A DNA stretch of 64,000 nt from Campylorhamphus procurvoides (lineage: Eukaryota > Chordata > Aves > Passeriformes > Dendrocolaptidae): positions 806,325 to 870,324 of the forward strand of contig WBMV01001908.1 in assembly GCA_013396655.1 (NCBI GenBank), written 5' to 3'. The notes under the pieces were generated by a model. That model was given only the letters and a program-made list of their open reading frames with translations. It was not told where the DNA came from and ran no database searches. Each line of letters starts with the position of its first letter. The stretch's first letter is position 1. Shown piece by piece: positions 15,970-33,569 of the stretch. The position numbers and the translations under genes are program-made.

Positions 15970-16125
15970 GTGATTCACTGGAACTCACCGAAGAAGCTGC
16001 GAGTGAAAAACAAGCATGTGGAGTTTTTCCGCAACCTCTACCTGACATTCCTGGAATATGATGGGAATTTGCTGAGACGGGAACTCTTTGGCTGCCCCAG
16101 TGAAGCAGACATTAACAGCGAAAAT
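15970..16125 (+). CDS. LARGE1: LARGE1 coding exon (third in window): boundary of the two catalytic domains
   Basis: This 156-base, phase 0/0 exon encodes 52 residues starting [20 protein letters not shown] and ending [11 protein letters not shown]. Counting back gives residues 378-429, so it covers the end of the GT8 half and the start of the glucuronyltransferase half; the family boundary lies near 413/414. The donor is AAT|GTAAGT. The acceptor reads CTCCCTCCGAG|GTG, with G at -3 instead of the usual C or T. It is the only AG that joins in frame to the preceding DLK, so I keep it. An upstream in-frame ATG at 15943 lies in intron and is not a start. Confidence 0.97.
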
Positions 16126-16267
16126 GTAAGTAGGATGTCTATGGCCTGACGATTTAAAGGGTAGTTCAGAAAAGGCACAGGCTGTGTGAAGACTTGGCAT
16201 TGGTCGTGTGGGTAGTGCGGGATGGAGGAACTCAAGAGAATTGAAGGCCATGCTCAGATTTCAGGAA

Positions 16268-16345
16268 TGACACTGTGCAAAGCATTTAATCTCTCTGTGC
16301 CTCAGTTCCTCACCTGTAAAACTGTCATATTAATCTCATCTTTAC
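16268..16345 (+). repeat. MIR SINE fragment
   Basis: The run ATCTCTCTGTGCCTCAGTTC, followed by CTCACCTGTAAAACTGTCAT, is the diagnostic MIR core (CTCTGTGCCTCAGTTTCCTCATCTGTAAAA) with a few changes. It lies only about 140 bases downstream of an exon, in sense orientation. Confidence 0.8.
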
Positions 16346-18684
16346 CCTGGGTTTTGCTGCCTTTTTTTGTCTACTTTGCCTTTTAGAAATCTCCAACAAA
16401 GGTAACATCACAAGCTGAAAATAAGGATTGGGGCTCTTATTCCATTAGGCAATTTTGCAAATCTCACCCTTAGACCTTGTCCTGTTTTCAGCTGGGATAC
16501 AGTTTATTTTTTATATTAGTTGCTGGTACACTGCTATGTTTTTGATTCAGTATGACAGATCTAAAACTTTCCAGGAGAAGATCTTATTTCTTGCTGTGTA
16601 TTTGTTCAGCATATAGTGATGTCAGTTTTGTCTAGTAGATACTAATGCACAAATAATGAAGAACAAGTGAAAATACCAAGACTGCTGGATTTAAGCCTAT
16701 GAGTTTTTGCTGTGCTGCAATCTATGGAATGAGTGAATTCTTCAAGGTACACACAGGCTGTGAGACTGAAGGTTTTTTCTGTGCTTCCCTTAGCCAAACA
16801 AAGTAGTATTTATGTGTGTCTGCATAAAATTTGCAATCAGAACCTTTCAGATGAAGCAAATCCTTTGAAAATGGTTGAAATCAAGGATGTTTACAGACAG
16901 ATGTTGTGTGTGTGTGCCTTAGTACATATAATTCCAAAGTAAAAAACTGTTAACTGAAATATTTATACACAGATGTACATGAATTCCTTGTGTATAATGT
17001 GGTCTCTGGAGATATCTAGACCAAGCACGAATTTCAATGACATAGTCTGAAAGGAGATAAAAAGACGTCTGTAACATTTTATTCAGGAAAAAAATGTACA
17101 ATGTTCTCTCTATATAAATCAATTAAGCAAAGCCAGTATCACGTACATGTTAGCAGTTAAGAGGTGATTGGCAATCAATATCATCATTGAGGCTGGTAGT
17201 GTTTCTATTTAGCCTGTGAATCAAATGACCACAGGAGGTGCCATTCCTGTATCTTTAAATATAGCACTCAGAGATTGGACAGATATATTTTAGCCCAAGG
17301 CACAGCTTCCCAGATACGTTTTTTACCATCCCACTGTCTTCTGAAAGGTGTGGGGCTTAACTGGGAGCGACAAGGACAGGGGTGAGAATGAAAGAGTGGG
17401 AAAGCGCGCACACCACAAGTGCAAAAGCACGTGGAGGAAGAAAATCCACTGAAAGACTGAGAGGGTTTTAGACAATCAAGTGAACTGAATGCAATAAAAG
17501 ACCACTAAGACTCTCACCATCAGAGACATCAAGATATAAGAGACAGAGTAGAGGGTAGAATAAGAGGAGAAAATGTGAGTGAGACCTTGAAAAAAGAACA
17601 AAACACACCTTCATCACACTTTAAGAATATAGGTTAAAATTTTACTGAAATCCTGGTATGTTGTTTGGGTTTGAAGAGCATGAATGCAGTCACAGACTTC
17701 TTGCTGTATTTTCCAGAGCTCTGTAAATCCTTAATAAACAGATGTATTCCAGATGACAAGTTGCTGAGGAGCAGTGCACAGCGAATGCAAGTTCTTGCTG
17801 TAAATGGCAGTCCTTAAAGTTTTAAATGTCTCATTTTAGTGAACTTGTATCTAGTTGACAGACACTGGAAATGACTAACTGCTCAAGCCTATTTCTTATT
17901 CCAGGCAAGTAGAGCACAATATGGTATATGGTGTCTGAAAAAGAAATGTAACTCATTCCTCCATTTATAAATTACTCTAAAAAAAAATCTGGAAAAGAAT
18001 GAGCTAGACATACAAAAATCCTAACTTTCCAAAAGGCACCAAAAAGTTAAAAGCCTACTATCAAAAAAATCAGGTATAGAAAAAAAATCTAACTTCAGAA
18101 AGATTAAGAGTCGTCACTTATGAGAAGGCATTGTTTTTTTATTAGTTACCCTTAATGCAAGCTCCCAACTAAACTTGATTATGTCCTTTTTATTGTAGAA
18201 TACGGAAAGCAAGTTTCAGCTTTGAAGTTATGAGATCCTAAGAATAGGATTATCATGAAAGCCGCTCTTTCTCTTCCTGTATCTGCTGTAACATACAGCG
18301 TCAGAAGTGTCCTAATAAATACAGCACATTCCCATGATCTATTGCAGAATAATCTTCAGAAGCAGAGCATCTTGTAAAGTGAGCAGGGAACCACTGTCAT
18401 TCCTCCCAATTCAAGAAATAGGGGACATGAAATGGAAATAGCAAGTAGCAGGTTCAAAACAGAGACATTTCACTCACGATGTGATGAAGTTTTGAGCAGG
18501 AGGTAATGTTTCTAAAAGTATACACATGCTCAAAAACGACTCTTCGTGGAAAGAAAATCAGTCAAGTGCTATTAAGCTTTGGTACAGAAAGTCCTTGAAC
18601 CACGAGTTCAGGTGTAGGGGAGCATTCTGAGAAAGCCTTGCTGTACACTTACCCTGCTTTTACTCTCCTCTCTAGGCAGCCAGC

Positions 18685-18760
18685 TCACAACTGGAGACAA
18701 GGTGCCAGGCTAGATGAACCTTTAGTCTGACAAGATGCGGCCGTACGTTTTCATTAGGAT
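18685..18760 (+). mobile_element. 3' tail of an ancient amniote LINE
   Basis: ACTGGAGACAAGGTGCCAGG followed by CTAGATGAACCTTTAGTCTG matches the tail shared by many old LINE copies in turtles, crocodilians and birds (GGAGACAGGATACTGGGCTAGATGG, then a TTTGGTCTGAC word). Only the tail is recognisable, so the subfamily cannot be given. Confidence 0.5.
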
Positions 18761-20462
18761 TCATAAGCATATATGTTACATAAAAGACTATAATTTCTAT
18801 TAAATCAAGTATGTATGAGGTAGGAATTGCTGTTTGCAGTATCTTTTTTTTCTGCTATTATCTTCCCTTTCTACTCTGAATTGAGGCTTGAGACTGGCAT
18901 CCCCAAAACACAATTGTGCTTTATTATGTTAGGCAATGTATATGGGTAAAAGGTACTCCTTCAGCTTCCTGTCCTTCTCTGCACTGTGGACCAGTGGGCA
19001 AAATGCTACAACAGCACTGTTGGTTTTATAATTGGAGAGAATTACTTTAACACTAAATGCACTGAGCCCTGTTATGGAAGAAGCAGTGGCATGGTGTGAG
19101 TCTCGCACTGGCTGTATCAGAAGCTACCTTTAAGGTCTTATTCCAGTGTATCAGTCATTGCTTCCCTACAGTTTAGTATTTGCAGTGATGTTTTATTTAC
19201 AATTCAACCTGTAATTAAGGCATTTCATTTGTAATGCAAATATCCGTAAAACCTGAAAAGGAAGTGTGGCAGTGGGTACTGTTGGACTGATTCTATTTCT
19301 CTAAGGCCCCTTTACGTTTCTCATCAGCACTGAGATGGCCTTAAAATGAATGTAAATTATGTATCTTCCCTTTTTAAGGACTCTTTACAGTGCCAGAGAG
19401 ATGTAAAGGGGCATTAGTTTAAAAGGTAATTGGACCTCACTTTAATCTCTCTCTCTCACTCTTTCTCTGTGTATGCATGTAGGCTTAAATATATACTGTA
19501 ACTATAGGCATGTGGAAGGATTAGTACTTCTGTTTTTCTAGTGTTCAGTAAGAAAGTATAATACCACAGCGTGAATTTTAAGAGGTCTGAAGTCAGTGTT
19601 TGGATATTGTACAGCACCAAACAGGACTGTTATTAGGTTCCAAGCCACTGCAAATGGGAACAAATAGAACAGATAGGGCTCTGAAACTGAAATATTGGAG
19701 GCAAAAAAATGCAGACTGGGGTAATTTTTCTGTTTATGTAAAAATGCTTGTATGTATGTCCATGTGTGCATCCATGCTTCATCCTTTCCTTGAAATATTC
19801 AAGCTGAAAGACCCTATGTGTTGCAGGAACAGGCTGTGAGCAGGAGCCTGCCATTTGCTCCTTGCCATAGAGCAGTTCTCTAAGTCCCCCTTATCAGTAT
19901 GTGCAAAAATGAGATTACACAGAGCAGACTCCTCTCTGCAAGTTGGTATTACAATCATCCCTTTGTATTTGGTGTAGATTCTGGGTGGAAAATTCAGAGT
20001 ATGAACGAAATCCTCTTGTAAACACGGTCATTAATTCAAGCAGCCCTTGGAGCTTGTCCTTAGTCAGTCCACCCTACTTATTCCATGCTATTCTCCTCTT
20101 CTCACTCCTTCTTTCTTATTTTGATGCAATGCAGAAGGTTTTTGGAAACTCCGCAAAAGCTAAACTTACACTAAACTCAAATTTGAACATTTTCCATTGG
20201 CTTTTAATGCTTATGTCCCGCATTTTATTCTAAAGGACCTGCTGTAAAGCCTAGAATATTTTAACAGGATCTTCCAGCCTATCTCTGTAGTTACACTGTA
20301 AGATGGATATTGTAAGCCTGATTTTAGAACAGAGGCACACACTCAACCTTTTAGCATTCTCATAAAACTTCTTTCCTGCAGACAGCTTCTCACCAGGTAC
20401 TTCTGCCAAAGCATTAAATCTGAAGGTTGAATGGGGTGTCTCCTCTTAGTGAAGCCTGTGTC

Positions 20463-20520
20463 CTGATCCAAAGCCCAGAGCAAGATAAGTGGGAAGTGTA
20501 TCACTGATTTCACTCCATTT
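20463..20520. repeat. Ancient amniote repeat with CCTGATCCAAAGCCC
   Basis: Contains TCCTGATCCAAAGCCCAGAG and then CACTGATTTCACTCC. The first word is the arm of a palindromic element that recurs in bird and reptile genomes, in which GCCTGATCCAAAGCCCATTG is mirrored at the other end. A related arm occurs at 26189. Only a partial, eroded copy remains. Confidence 0.45.
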
Positions 20521-20899
20521 AAGAAAAGGAAAATAGATTGCCATTAAAGAGGACTTTAAGAAAACACACGAGAAAAAAAAATCTGCAGTTTTTTCTTTTC
20601 AAATTTTCGAATCGGCAATACAAAGAAACTGCAAAAAAACCAAGTTGTCCCTGAACACGCTTGCTTAGATATGTACTTACATACTAAATATGTATTTACG
20701 TAGTTACTTTTTTCTGCAAAACCAAAGATTCTAAATATTAGCAAAAGGTTGTGCATGCCAACATAGAGTGTCCACCAGAACAGCAGGAGATTCTAGCAAT
20801 GTACCACATAGTATAAACTCTACTAACAAATTTAGCAATTTTTCAATGACTAAAAATAGCATGCAAAGGGAGCTCTGAACTTGCAGTCAGACTGATGCT

Positions 20900-20990
20900 T
20901 TGAGTACCCCTTCCTCCTGCTAAATTTCAGAATACTGCCTCATTTGTAGAATGGGGATTTACAGTTACTATTTGGTGATGTCATAGTCTT
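20900..20990 (+). repeat. Possible MIR-like fragment
   Basis: CTGCCTCATTTGTAGAATGG followed by GGATTTACAGTTACTA parallels the MIR CTCATCTGTAAAATGGGG word. The left part of the element is not recognisable, so this is tentative. Confidence 0.4.
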
Positions 20991-23900
20991 TCTCTAGTAG
21001 TAACAGATGGTATATGGCAGTTTTGAGGTGAAATTCTGACTTCTCCAGCTGTGTTGTTTCTATTATTATAACTGTTATTGTTATTAAATGCTGAGCTAGT
21101 AGCCCATCCTGTTACTCGCCTGAAAATTGCCATTATACTGCTTTCAACTGTTTATACTATTGCTAGATGGGGGATCATATGGACTGGGATTTTTTTTTGT
21201 CATGCTGTTATGCCTTTTTAACTTTTCTCACATTTTTTAAAGTGAAACACAGGGAAAAGCTTGGAGGTTTGCCCACACCACAAGTTCTGATGACCTCTTC
21301 GTGGAAATGTGCCATACCTTAGAGAAGTGGCTGACTTTTGGGCTAGAAACATATCTTTTGCCAATCTGGTGAAAACTTAGGCAAATTATAATGCTGAAAA
21401 ATCATGGTTTACACATTGCCAGTAGTGTTTCCTTTGACTTCAAGGAGGCTCAGACTCTGCAGACTCTCAGAAGTGTGCATGGATTTGACCAGATTATATA
21501 TAACCCACTGACACAGCAGGGTTGAGCATGCTGCAGGCAGGGGACCTGGACAAAAAATGGAATTTTTGGTGACTGTTTCTTCTGAATGCTCTGTTCCAGG
21601 TTCCAACTGGACAATAGAGCTGAGAGCAGGAACCTGTATTTGGTCTCTGTTCTGAGGGGCATCCGTTGCCCTCAGTGATGTCCAGACAGTAGGGAGGAGA
21701 AAAAAATACAAATTCACATATAAAAGACAGGAAATCTAGATCAAAGCAAAAAAGAAAAGGGTTAATCGATACTTAAGTTCTGGAGAGAGTGTTTGTACCA
21801 GAAACAGGAAAGGACTGATGGGTGCCTTTAGATATAGGGAGCTGGCAGACAACTTGAATAGGAACCATAGGATGAGAAACAGGGTTGGGACTGACTTAGG
21901 CCATAGAACTTGCCACACAAGAAGGAATGGGCCTCAGGATGATCTGGAGAAACAAAAGCAAGACCTACCTGTCAAGACACTGTGTTGCAAGGGAGGTCTG
22001 GGAACAGGTCAGCCAAAAAGGTTTGTCAGGGACCTGGGGAAAGGAAATGCAGAGAATTGCCAAGGTGTGACAACTGCAGCTAAGATCAAGTTGTACTTCA
22101 TGTGTACAGAACTGTCTCAGATATTACACATGCCTAAAAGTTGGGTTCTCAGTTGTGTTGAATATTTGCAGTCAGGATAAGCCATCATTTCCATTTAGCA
22201 AGAGTATTAGTGGTTTTTACATACTGCAGCAAAATTCCTCTTGCCAGGTAGGCTTGCTAAGGCACTATCCTCTTTGTCCTTAGCACAGCTTTGTTTCATG
22301 GAAGGCTCAATTTGACCCATAGCAAATGTACAAAATTTTATGGTGTGGGAGGAATAAAAGTTCAATTGACATGGGATTAGTCTGGCTTTTATTACTAATC
22401 ATTGGAGAAGCCAGAAGTACTTTATGTAGGTCATCCAAAACAAAACTCAATGAATACTTTTCCCTCTCTTCATCATCATCTGCTTTGTTTATGCTATGCT
22501 AAAGGGAACTGTTAGTTCACACACTATGAAAGTGCTAAATGTTGCAATCCAAATTGCCTACTGGTGGGAACTGGGACAGCTGCACAGGAGAAATGAAACT
22601 GCTGCAGTTTATAACCAGATTATGGTTACATCCTGAGCTGGTGTTAGTTTTCATTTCAGTGGCTAAGCTGAGTTGATTTTGTGCTATGAAACTTTACTGT
22701 GCACACCTGGGAAAAGGAAAGATGATCTGAAAGTTCAGAGTTTTCATCGAAGCTGCTCAGTTCCTGTTGTTAGTGTGATATTGAGTGAGTAACTTAAGTC
22801 ACCTCACCTCACCTAAAACGCTTGAAGAGCGAGGGATGCCTAGGGGGTTTGTCCCCTTCCCTAAGATCTAAATAGCCTCTAGACACAAAACACTCTTTGT
22901 TGGTGGGCTTTGATTTTTTTTAATTGTCTAATCCCTCTGAAATTACTTCTGATCATGGATTTTTAATTGATCTCATCTGAGATGTAGTCCTGAAGATTTT
23001 GGTGGAAAGTAAATAGTTTCTGTGATACAGCAGTTTAGAAACAAATTAAGCCAATCACAAATTTGCTTACACTAGGAACAGTTATGAAGGTTTATGAGCA
23101 GACTAACCAGTTTGCCAGTGAAAGGTACGTGTTGTGTTGCCATGAATCATATGGGGCTGCCATCTGTCCCATGGATAGAAAATGCCTTATCTCATAGAAA
23201 TGTATTAGACAGGTAGACCTGGAAGATCATGACAATCTAAGGCAGAGTTGAATACTTCTGGTTTGCCACACCTCTCTTTCCAGCCTAGCTTCAAAGACTA
23301 CATTTCCTGAGATGAAGCCTGATCCCCTGCCACAGCTGGTTGCCCAGAGAAGTAATTTGTTTATGAGTTTGTCTCTTTGTTTTGGCACTATGCATGTCAT
23401 GGCTGCCGTTTTTATTTCTGAAACAAGTAGCATCATGATGCTAATGAAAACATGTGTTGTTTCCCACTACAGTTTTTCCTAAGAGAACATCTACCATACA
23501 CAGTCTGAAAATGATACATTTTTCAATTTTGAGAGTGTTTCCTAGAGGTAACATTTCCCACATGCTCAGTGGCAAATAGTCTTAGTGTTGAAACTGTTAT
23601 AAAAAGAGAGAATCTTATGCTAAGCAGGTACTTGCTTCTGAGAATACATGCTGTCCTTCTGAGGTTGAGAAGTCTTTGCTGTATTAGACATATCATTATA
23701 AATATAATAGCTGAGTCCATAATGGGTATGCTGTCTTTTTATCAAATCCACATGATATTAAGGTCCTTATTTTGATCGTACACTGTGTGTAAGTAAACAT
23801 CTGTTAGCATGTATCTGTCAGCATTCCCATTATAAACAATTTTTTCAAGAAGACATAATGTGGGAGCAAACTTTAAGGCAAGCTACAAGTTCTTTGCCTT

Positions 23901-24951
23901 TAAATAACGAGTCCACTTCATATGCATGCTGTATAAAAGATTGTATCATTAGAGAAATTTTATGTGATGATGTAACAGATAAAAGTATGAGACAAATCAG
24001 AGAGATATGTGCCTATCTTAGACAATTGTCTTTTGAATGATCTGCATGTTTGACATTCCTCATTTCAAATATGTGTGTAAAAAATGGCATATGACTGTGT
24101 AATATGTAATTATAGGTGGTATGTGTCCACTCAGTAGAGAAGAAGGAGCTTTTTTATATGTATGTGATACTGGGGCATGATTATCTGAATGTATATATAT
24201 ATGAATGAGTGAGAGGGGGAAAAGGGCTTTTGAACTGCGTAAAACTGCAGCACCAAGCTGTTGGTTCTGATAATTTCTCCATGTCATACTGTTAGCTTCA
24301 GTGAGATAGCTTGTGATCTTAAGGGTTTTGCTGGACCAAATCCAGAGTGCCTGGTATTTCCAGCATTGCTTCCAATCAGAGAGGAATTTTCATATGGATA
24401 ATCACATGCTATTGCATTGCAATGCTGTTGCCTCACCATTGCAGGATAGGTCCGTCCATCCTTAATGCACACTGCATATGCAGTGACAATTCCACAGGGC
24501 AAATCACAGCCTTGCTGTGCTGATTGCCCTACCTGAAGGGGCACACCCTACTGTGTTTGCTGAGCATGGCTCTTGAGGCTGCCTGGCAGTGTAGGCTTAA
24601 GGTATGAGCAGGCAAAGATTGCACAAGCATTCGTGCAAAGTGGTGATGGAACTGTGTGTCTGGTCCTGCCATATCTGGGGCTCTCAGACAGCTTGTGCTG
24701 GGCTTTCCCCTGGCAGCCTGCATGCACTCGAGGGGAGGGTGCTGGGGGCAGTGGCTGCAGAGAGTCAGAGTGTATTATGCCCACAGTCCTTCTGGGGACT
24801 TCTCTCTCCAAGGGCTATGGACGCAGCCATCTCACCTCTTCTCTTGGGTCCCAGCACTACATACAGTACTGAGCATGTGTCATGGGAAGCGACAGGGAGA
24901 ACCTCTCAGACTATCTCAGCATGTCTTCAGTCTCATAAGAAGTCTTACAGG

Positions 24952-25404
24952 ACAGAATCACAGAAGATTCAAGGTTGGAAGAGACCTTCAAGATCATCTA
25001 GTTCAACTGTCAGCCCAGCACCACCATAATCATCCCTAAACCAGACCCCCAGGTGCCACATCCAGATGCCTCATGAACACTTCCAGAGATGGTGGCTCCA
25101 CTGCCTCCCTGACCAACTTATTCCAATAACGAACCATTCTTTCAGTGAAAAAGCTTTTCTGATACCTAATCTGAATGTCTCCTGGCACAACTTAAGGTCA
25201 TTTCCTCTTGTCCTTTCGTTTGAGACATGGCAAGAGACCAACCCCACCTCACTACAACCTCCCCTCAGATAGTTGTAGGGAGGAGTGAGGCCCCTCTGGA
25301 GCCTTCCTTTCAATAGTCTATAAACAACCCCAGTTCCCACAGCTACTCCTCGTAAGACATGTTTTCTGGACCCTTCACCAGCTTTGTTGCCCTTTTTTGG
25401 ACAT
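24952..25404 (-). mobile_element. CR1 LINE, 5'-truncated, reverse strand
   Basis: The + strand begins ACAGAATCACAGAAGATTCA and continues with GGTTGGAAGAGACCTTCAAG, the inverted CR1 3' end, and runs to CCAGCTTTGTTGCCCTTTTT. The reverse strand retains frame pieces of the C-terminal part of the CR1 reverse-transcriptase protein, including YNYLRGGCSEVGL, SNERTRGNDLKLCQ and FRLGIRKAF, in the order expected for CR1. Frame breaks and stops show it is inactive. About 450 bases remain, against several kilobases for a full element. Confidence 0.9.
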
Positions 25405-26188
25405 GAAGAAGGACAGAAACAAAATCCTGCTCCTACAAAATGCAAGGAAAGAGCAGTATTTCCTTTTCCCTGTAGCAGAAGGGAGCTTCTGCTGTTTGCT
25501 GCTCTCCTTTACCTCCATCACCAACTTGGTGAGTTTTACCATTAAAATGGTGGGGTCTCCAAGAAGCTGTGTCTCCTCCTCTTTCCCAGCCTAGGGCTCA
25601 GTAGTGCACAAAGTCATAATTTAGCTCTAAATGTTATTCTTGAACTCATAATTAAGTATTTATAGCCTCTTAACTTTCAACCCAAATGCAATCTGATAAT
25701 TACTCAGTGATTACCTGGTTAATAATTGCTGTGGAAGTAAAAACTTGTAGCCTGGTCATCTGTACATATGGCAGGACAATAAGGTACCCCTAAAATGTGC
25801 ACTGCTGTTGTTTTAGCCATTTAAATTTGATTCATCTTGATAATCCTGTTAAGGGCATACTAATGTCCCTTTTCAAGAAAGAAACAGAAAGATGCTATAT
25901 GCTTTCTAGTCGTTGTAAATATTGAGTTTAATTCAAATATTGTTTGAATGTGATTTAGAAAATAGAATGCAGGCTCAGCTGAATGATGATTTGTAAAGCA
26001 GAAAGAATGAAATTCCAAGGGTTAGTAAAGGAACTCCTGATTTCTATTCCACCTAAGGAGGTCTTGATTTCAATAGAAGTTTTGCCTGAGTAAAGATTTG
26101 TCAAGATTCGGACTCTCATCTTTCTAACAGCAGTCCCTCTTGAAGGATGTTTTACGATCTGTGCAGAACCATAGCACAGAAGAATGAC

Positions 26189-26245
26189 AGCCTGATCCAA
26201 AACTCATTAAAATCAAAGTTGGTATTTCCATTATTCAGAAGATTA
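26189..26245. repeat. Ancient amniote repeat with GCCTGATCCAAA
   Basis: GCCTGATCCAAAACTCATTA, followed by AAATCAAAGTTGG, shares the arm word of the element at 20463 in the same intron. Only one arm is clear. Family unnamed here. Confidence 0.4.
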
Positions 26246-26798
26246 TAGAGTGATGTACAGGAAAATATCAGGAATTATTCCATCAGTCTTCACAGGAAAA
26301 CATTCAGTTTGAAGCATTATTGTTGATGGCAACCATTATGCTTATAATCCCAAGAACAGCTCTTCTTCTTAGCACAGTATTAGAACAAAAAATATCTGCA
26401 TTTCCCTTTTTTTTCCCCTTGAAGATGGTGAAACAATTACTTTAAATCATTCTTAGCAGGACAAAAATATGTATAATTCAATAATCTTTTGCATGAAACA
26501 GTTTTGAGGTACACTGTGATTTTTGTCAAACATTGTAAAATTCCTGTAAAATGGGTATTTTTCTCATTTGCTCATGAATATTTTACTCATTTCCTATTCT
26601 TCTTATAGGATGCTTTTAAGAAGTTAAATATGTCTTTATGCATAACATACATCTTAGTGCAACAGAAATAAAACTCAATTTCACATGTTAAGAACATATA
26701 AAATTTTGATCTTCATTACATTTAACAGCAGATATGACTTTTTCCTTTTAAATTAATGCATTTTAAACAGCTTAGCTAGATGTTTGACTTTAAAATTT

Positions 26799-26850
26799 AG
26801 AATAGTTTGAGTTGGGCCCCTTAATGTTCATGTAGTCTAACCCCCAAAAT
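26799..26850 (-). mobile_element. CR1 3'-end scrap, reverse strand
   Basis: AGAATAGTTTGAGTTGGGCC followed by CTTAATGTTCATGTAGTCTA and ACCCCC fits the inverted CR1 3' terminus (AGAATGGTTTGGGTTGGAAG, then a CCTTAAAGATCATC word) with many changes. About 50 bases survive. Confidence 0.5.
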
Positions 26851-27671
26851 AATTAGTTCAAGAATGGAATTGGCCAGCTGCGTAGACATTTGGTCTATTT
26901 TTCACTTCCACCTTTCCCAGAGCTAAACTTTTATTGTCTTAAAGCTACATGTCTGAGAGGCTTGGGATTAGATTGCTTTGAGTTGCCCATTTTAACTTTC
27001 AAGGGGGAACCAAAAAGTTGCCTGTTCTCTGCCTATCTACCATCCTCCAGATTTCTCAAACTAGATATCCAGAAACATAAATCCCATTAAAAGTGTACAC
27101 TTAATTCTGGCACTTCTGTAGTTGAAAGAATATTTTCGTTGCAAAATTGAACTAGTGCAGATAAATCTCCAGACATGGAGTAATGATCAGTTAAAGGTGT
27201 TACTTCCACAGCTCTCTGTCCATGCTGCTAGCAGCAGCTGCTGTTCTCCAACAGAGGCAGCAGAACAGGAATTGCTCAGTGTAACACGTGCAGCTTTAAT
27301 CTGCTGCCGAGTGTAGTGAAGTATGTCTGTGAGTAGTTCAAAACACTGCTTCTGGTAAGGATGAAATTATGCGTCACATTGGAGCATTAACCCTGAAACT
27401 TTGCCATTATTCAGCTTGTGATTGTTCAATGTTTTATTGCTAGTCTGGATGTTGAAAGTATGTAATAGAGATAATAGATATAATATACAGGCCATAATAC
27501 AATGGTCTGCCTGTGTTAGGAATTTACTTGCAAGTCCTTTCTTCTAATCTCCTGACTAGTGACTTGTGAGGCTTGGAAAAACCCTGCTACTCTGGATGTT
27601 CCACTTCCTTTCCCCGTTGCATCATGCTGCAAGTTCCCAACCTCCTCTTTCTCCCTGATGTGTTAAAATAA

Positions 27672-32593
<4,922 letters not shown>

Positions 32594-33569
32594 TAAATGG
32601 ACAGTGGAGGGATTCCCACTGTCACCTGCGATTTCAGCCTTGTCTTTCTCACATACTCTTCCTCCACCCTTCTCACATACTCCCATAACAAAGCAGTTTA
32701 AGCAGATCTGAAAGAGGCGACTTACAGATGTTTGACCTGTGACAATGCCCAGCAAGGCACAAGAATTTTTAGAGTAGAGGAAGGGGCTGTCACTGGAAGC
32801 AAAGCAATATGGTTATGAAAGGAAAAACTCAGGTCTAAATGTGAGCCCTGTTAGCCATTAGAATAATTCTCTTGGAGCTGCAGAAGAATCAGTTTGAAAA
32901 TTGAACTGGATTAAGTATTATTAAAATGTCCAAGAGCATCATGTATTAGCAGGGTTGTGAATCAGGCGATTTGTCTAAATATCTCTGGTTCTTAATGTCA
33001 GTGACAGAGAAAACATGCAAAACATTACTGAACTCGTTGTCCATGTGACACACTCTTAATGCAGTTCCTTATCTTGAAAAGAAGTTGTGAGTCTAATCAG
33101 CTCAAGAATATGACTGCAACACCAGCACCTGTCGAGGCAAAATAATTGGCATAAGGAAACTGGGAGGGGTAACATCAGTGTAAGTTGTATGATAATGCAT
33201 GTGACCGGGTTGGGCTGAGCAAAATACAGACCTCAGATCCATTAACTGAGCGCTTTTTTTTAATGAAGACCTTTTTCCCCTGCAGAGGCTGGTCATCTGA
33301 GGCCAATGCATAGAGCAAGGAGGACACCCTGTGGCCAGACAGAAGGATGTCAGTTCCTTAGTCCAGACCCGCTTTGCTTTTTGTCTCTATTCTAATTTGG
33401 TAAAAGTTGATCAAAGTTTTCCAGCAAGGGCCTACCTGTAGGTGTTCGCTTTTAGTTCATAAGCCCGGGGTTTTGGAGTGTAAAGGAAAATACACCTTCT
33501 GGTGTCATTAACTTACGGAGGAATTTCTTTGTTTCAGGCTTAACAACAAGGCACATATAGGGCCAAATT

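Noticed and set aside
22798..22818. CACCTCACCTCACCT tandem as a ZEB-type binding cluster
   Set aside because: Only three short units, with no conservation evidence.
23205..23400. Possible reverse CR1 (GACCTGGAAGATCATGACAA)
   Set aside because: Only one weak word matches; the expected next landmarks of the CR1 3' end are absent.
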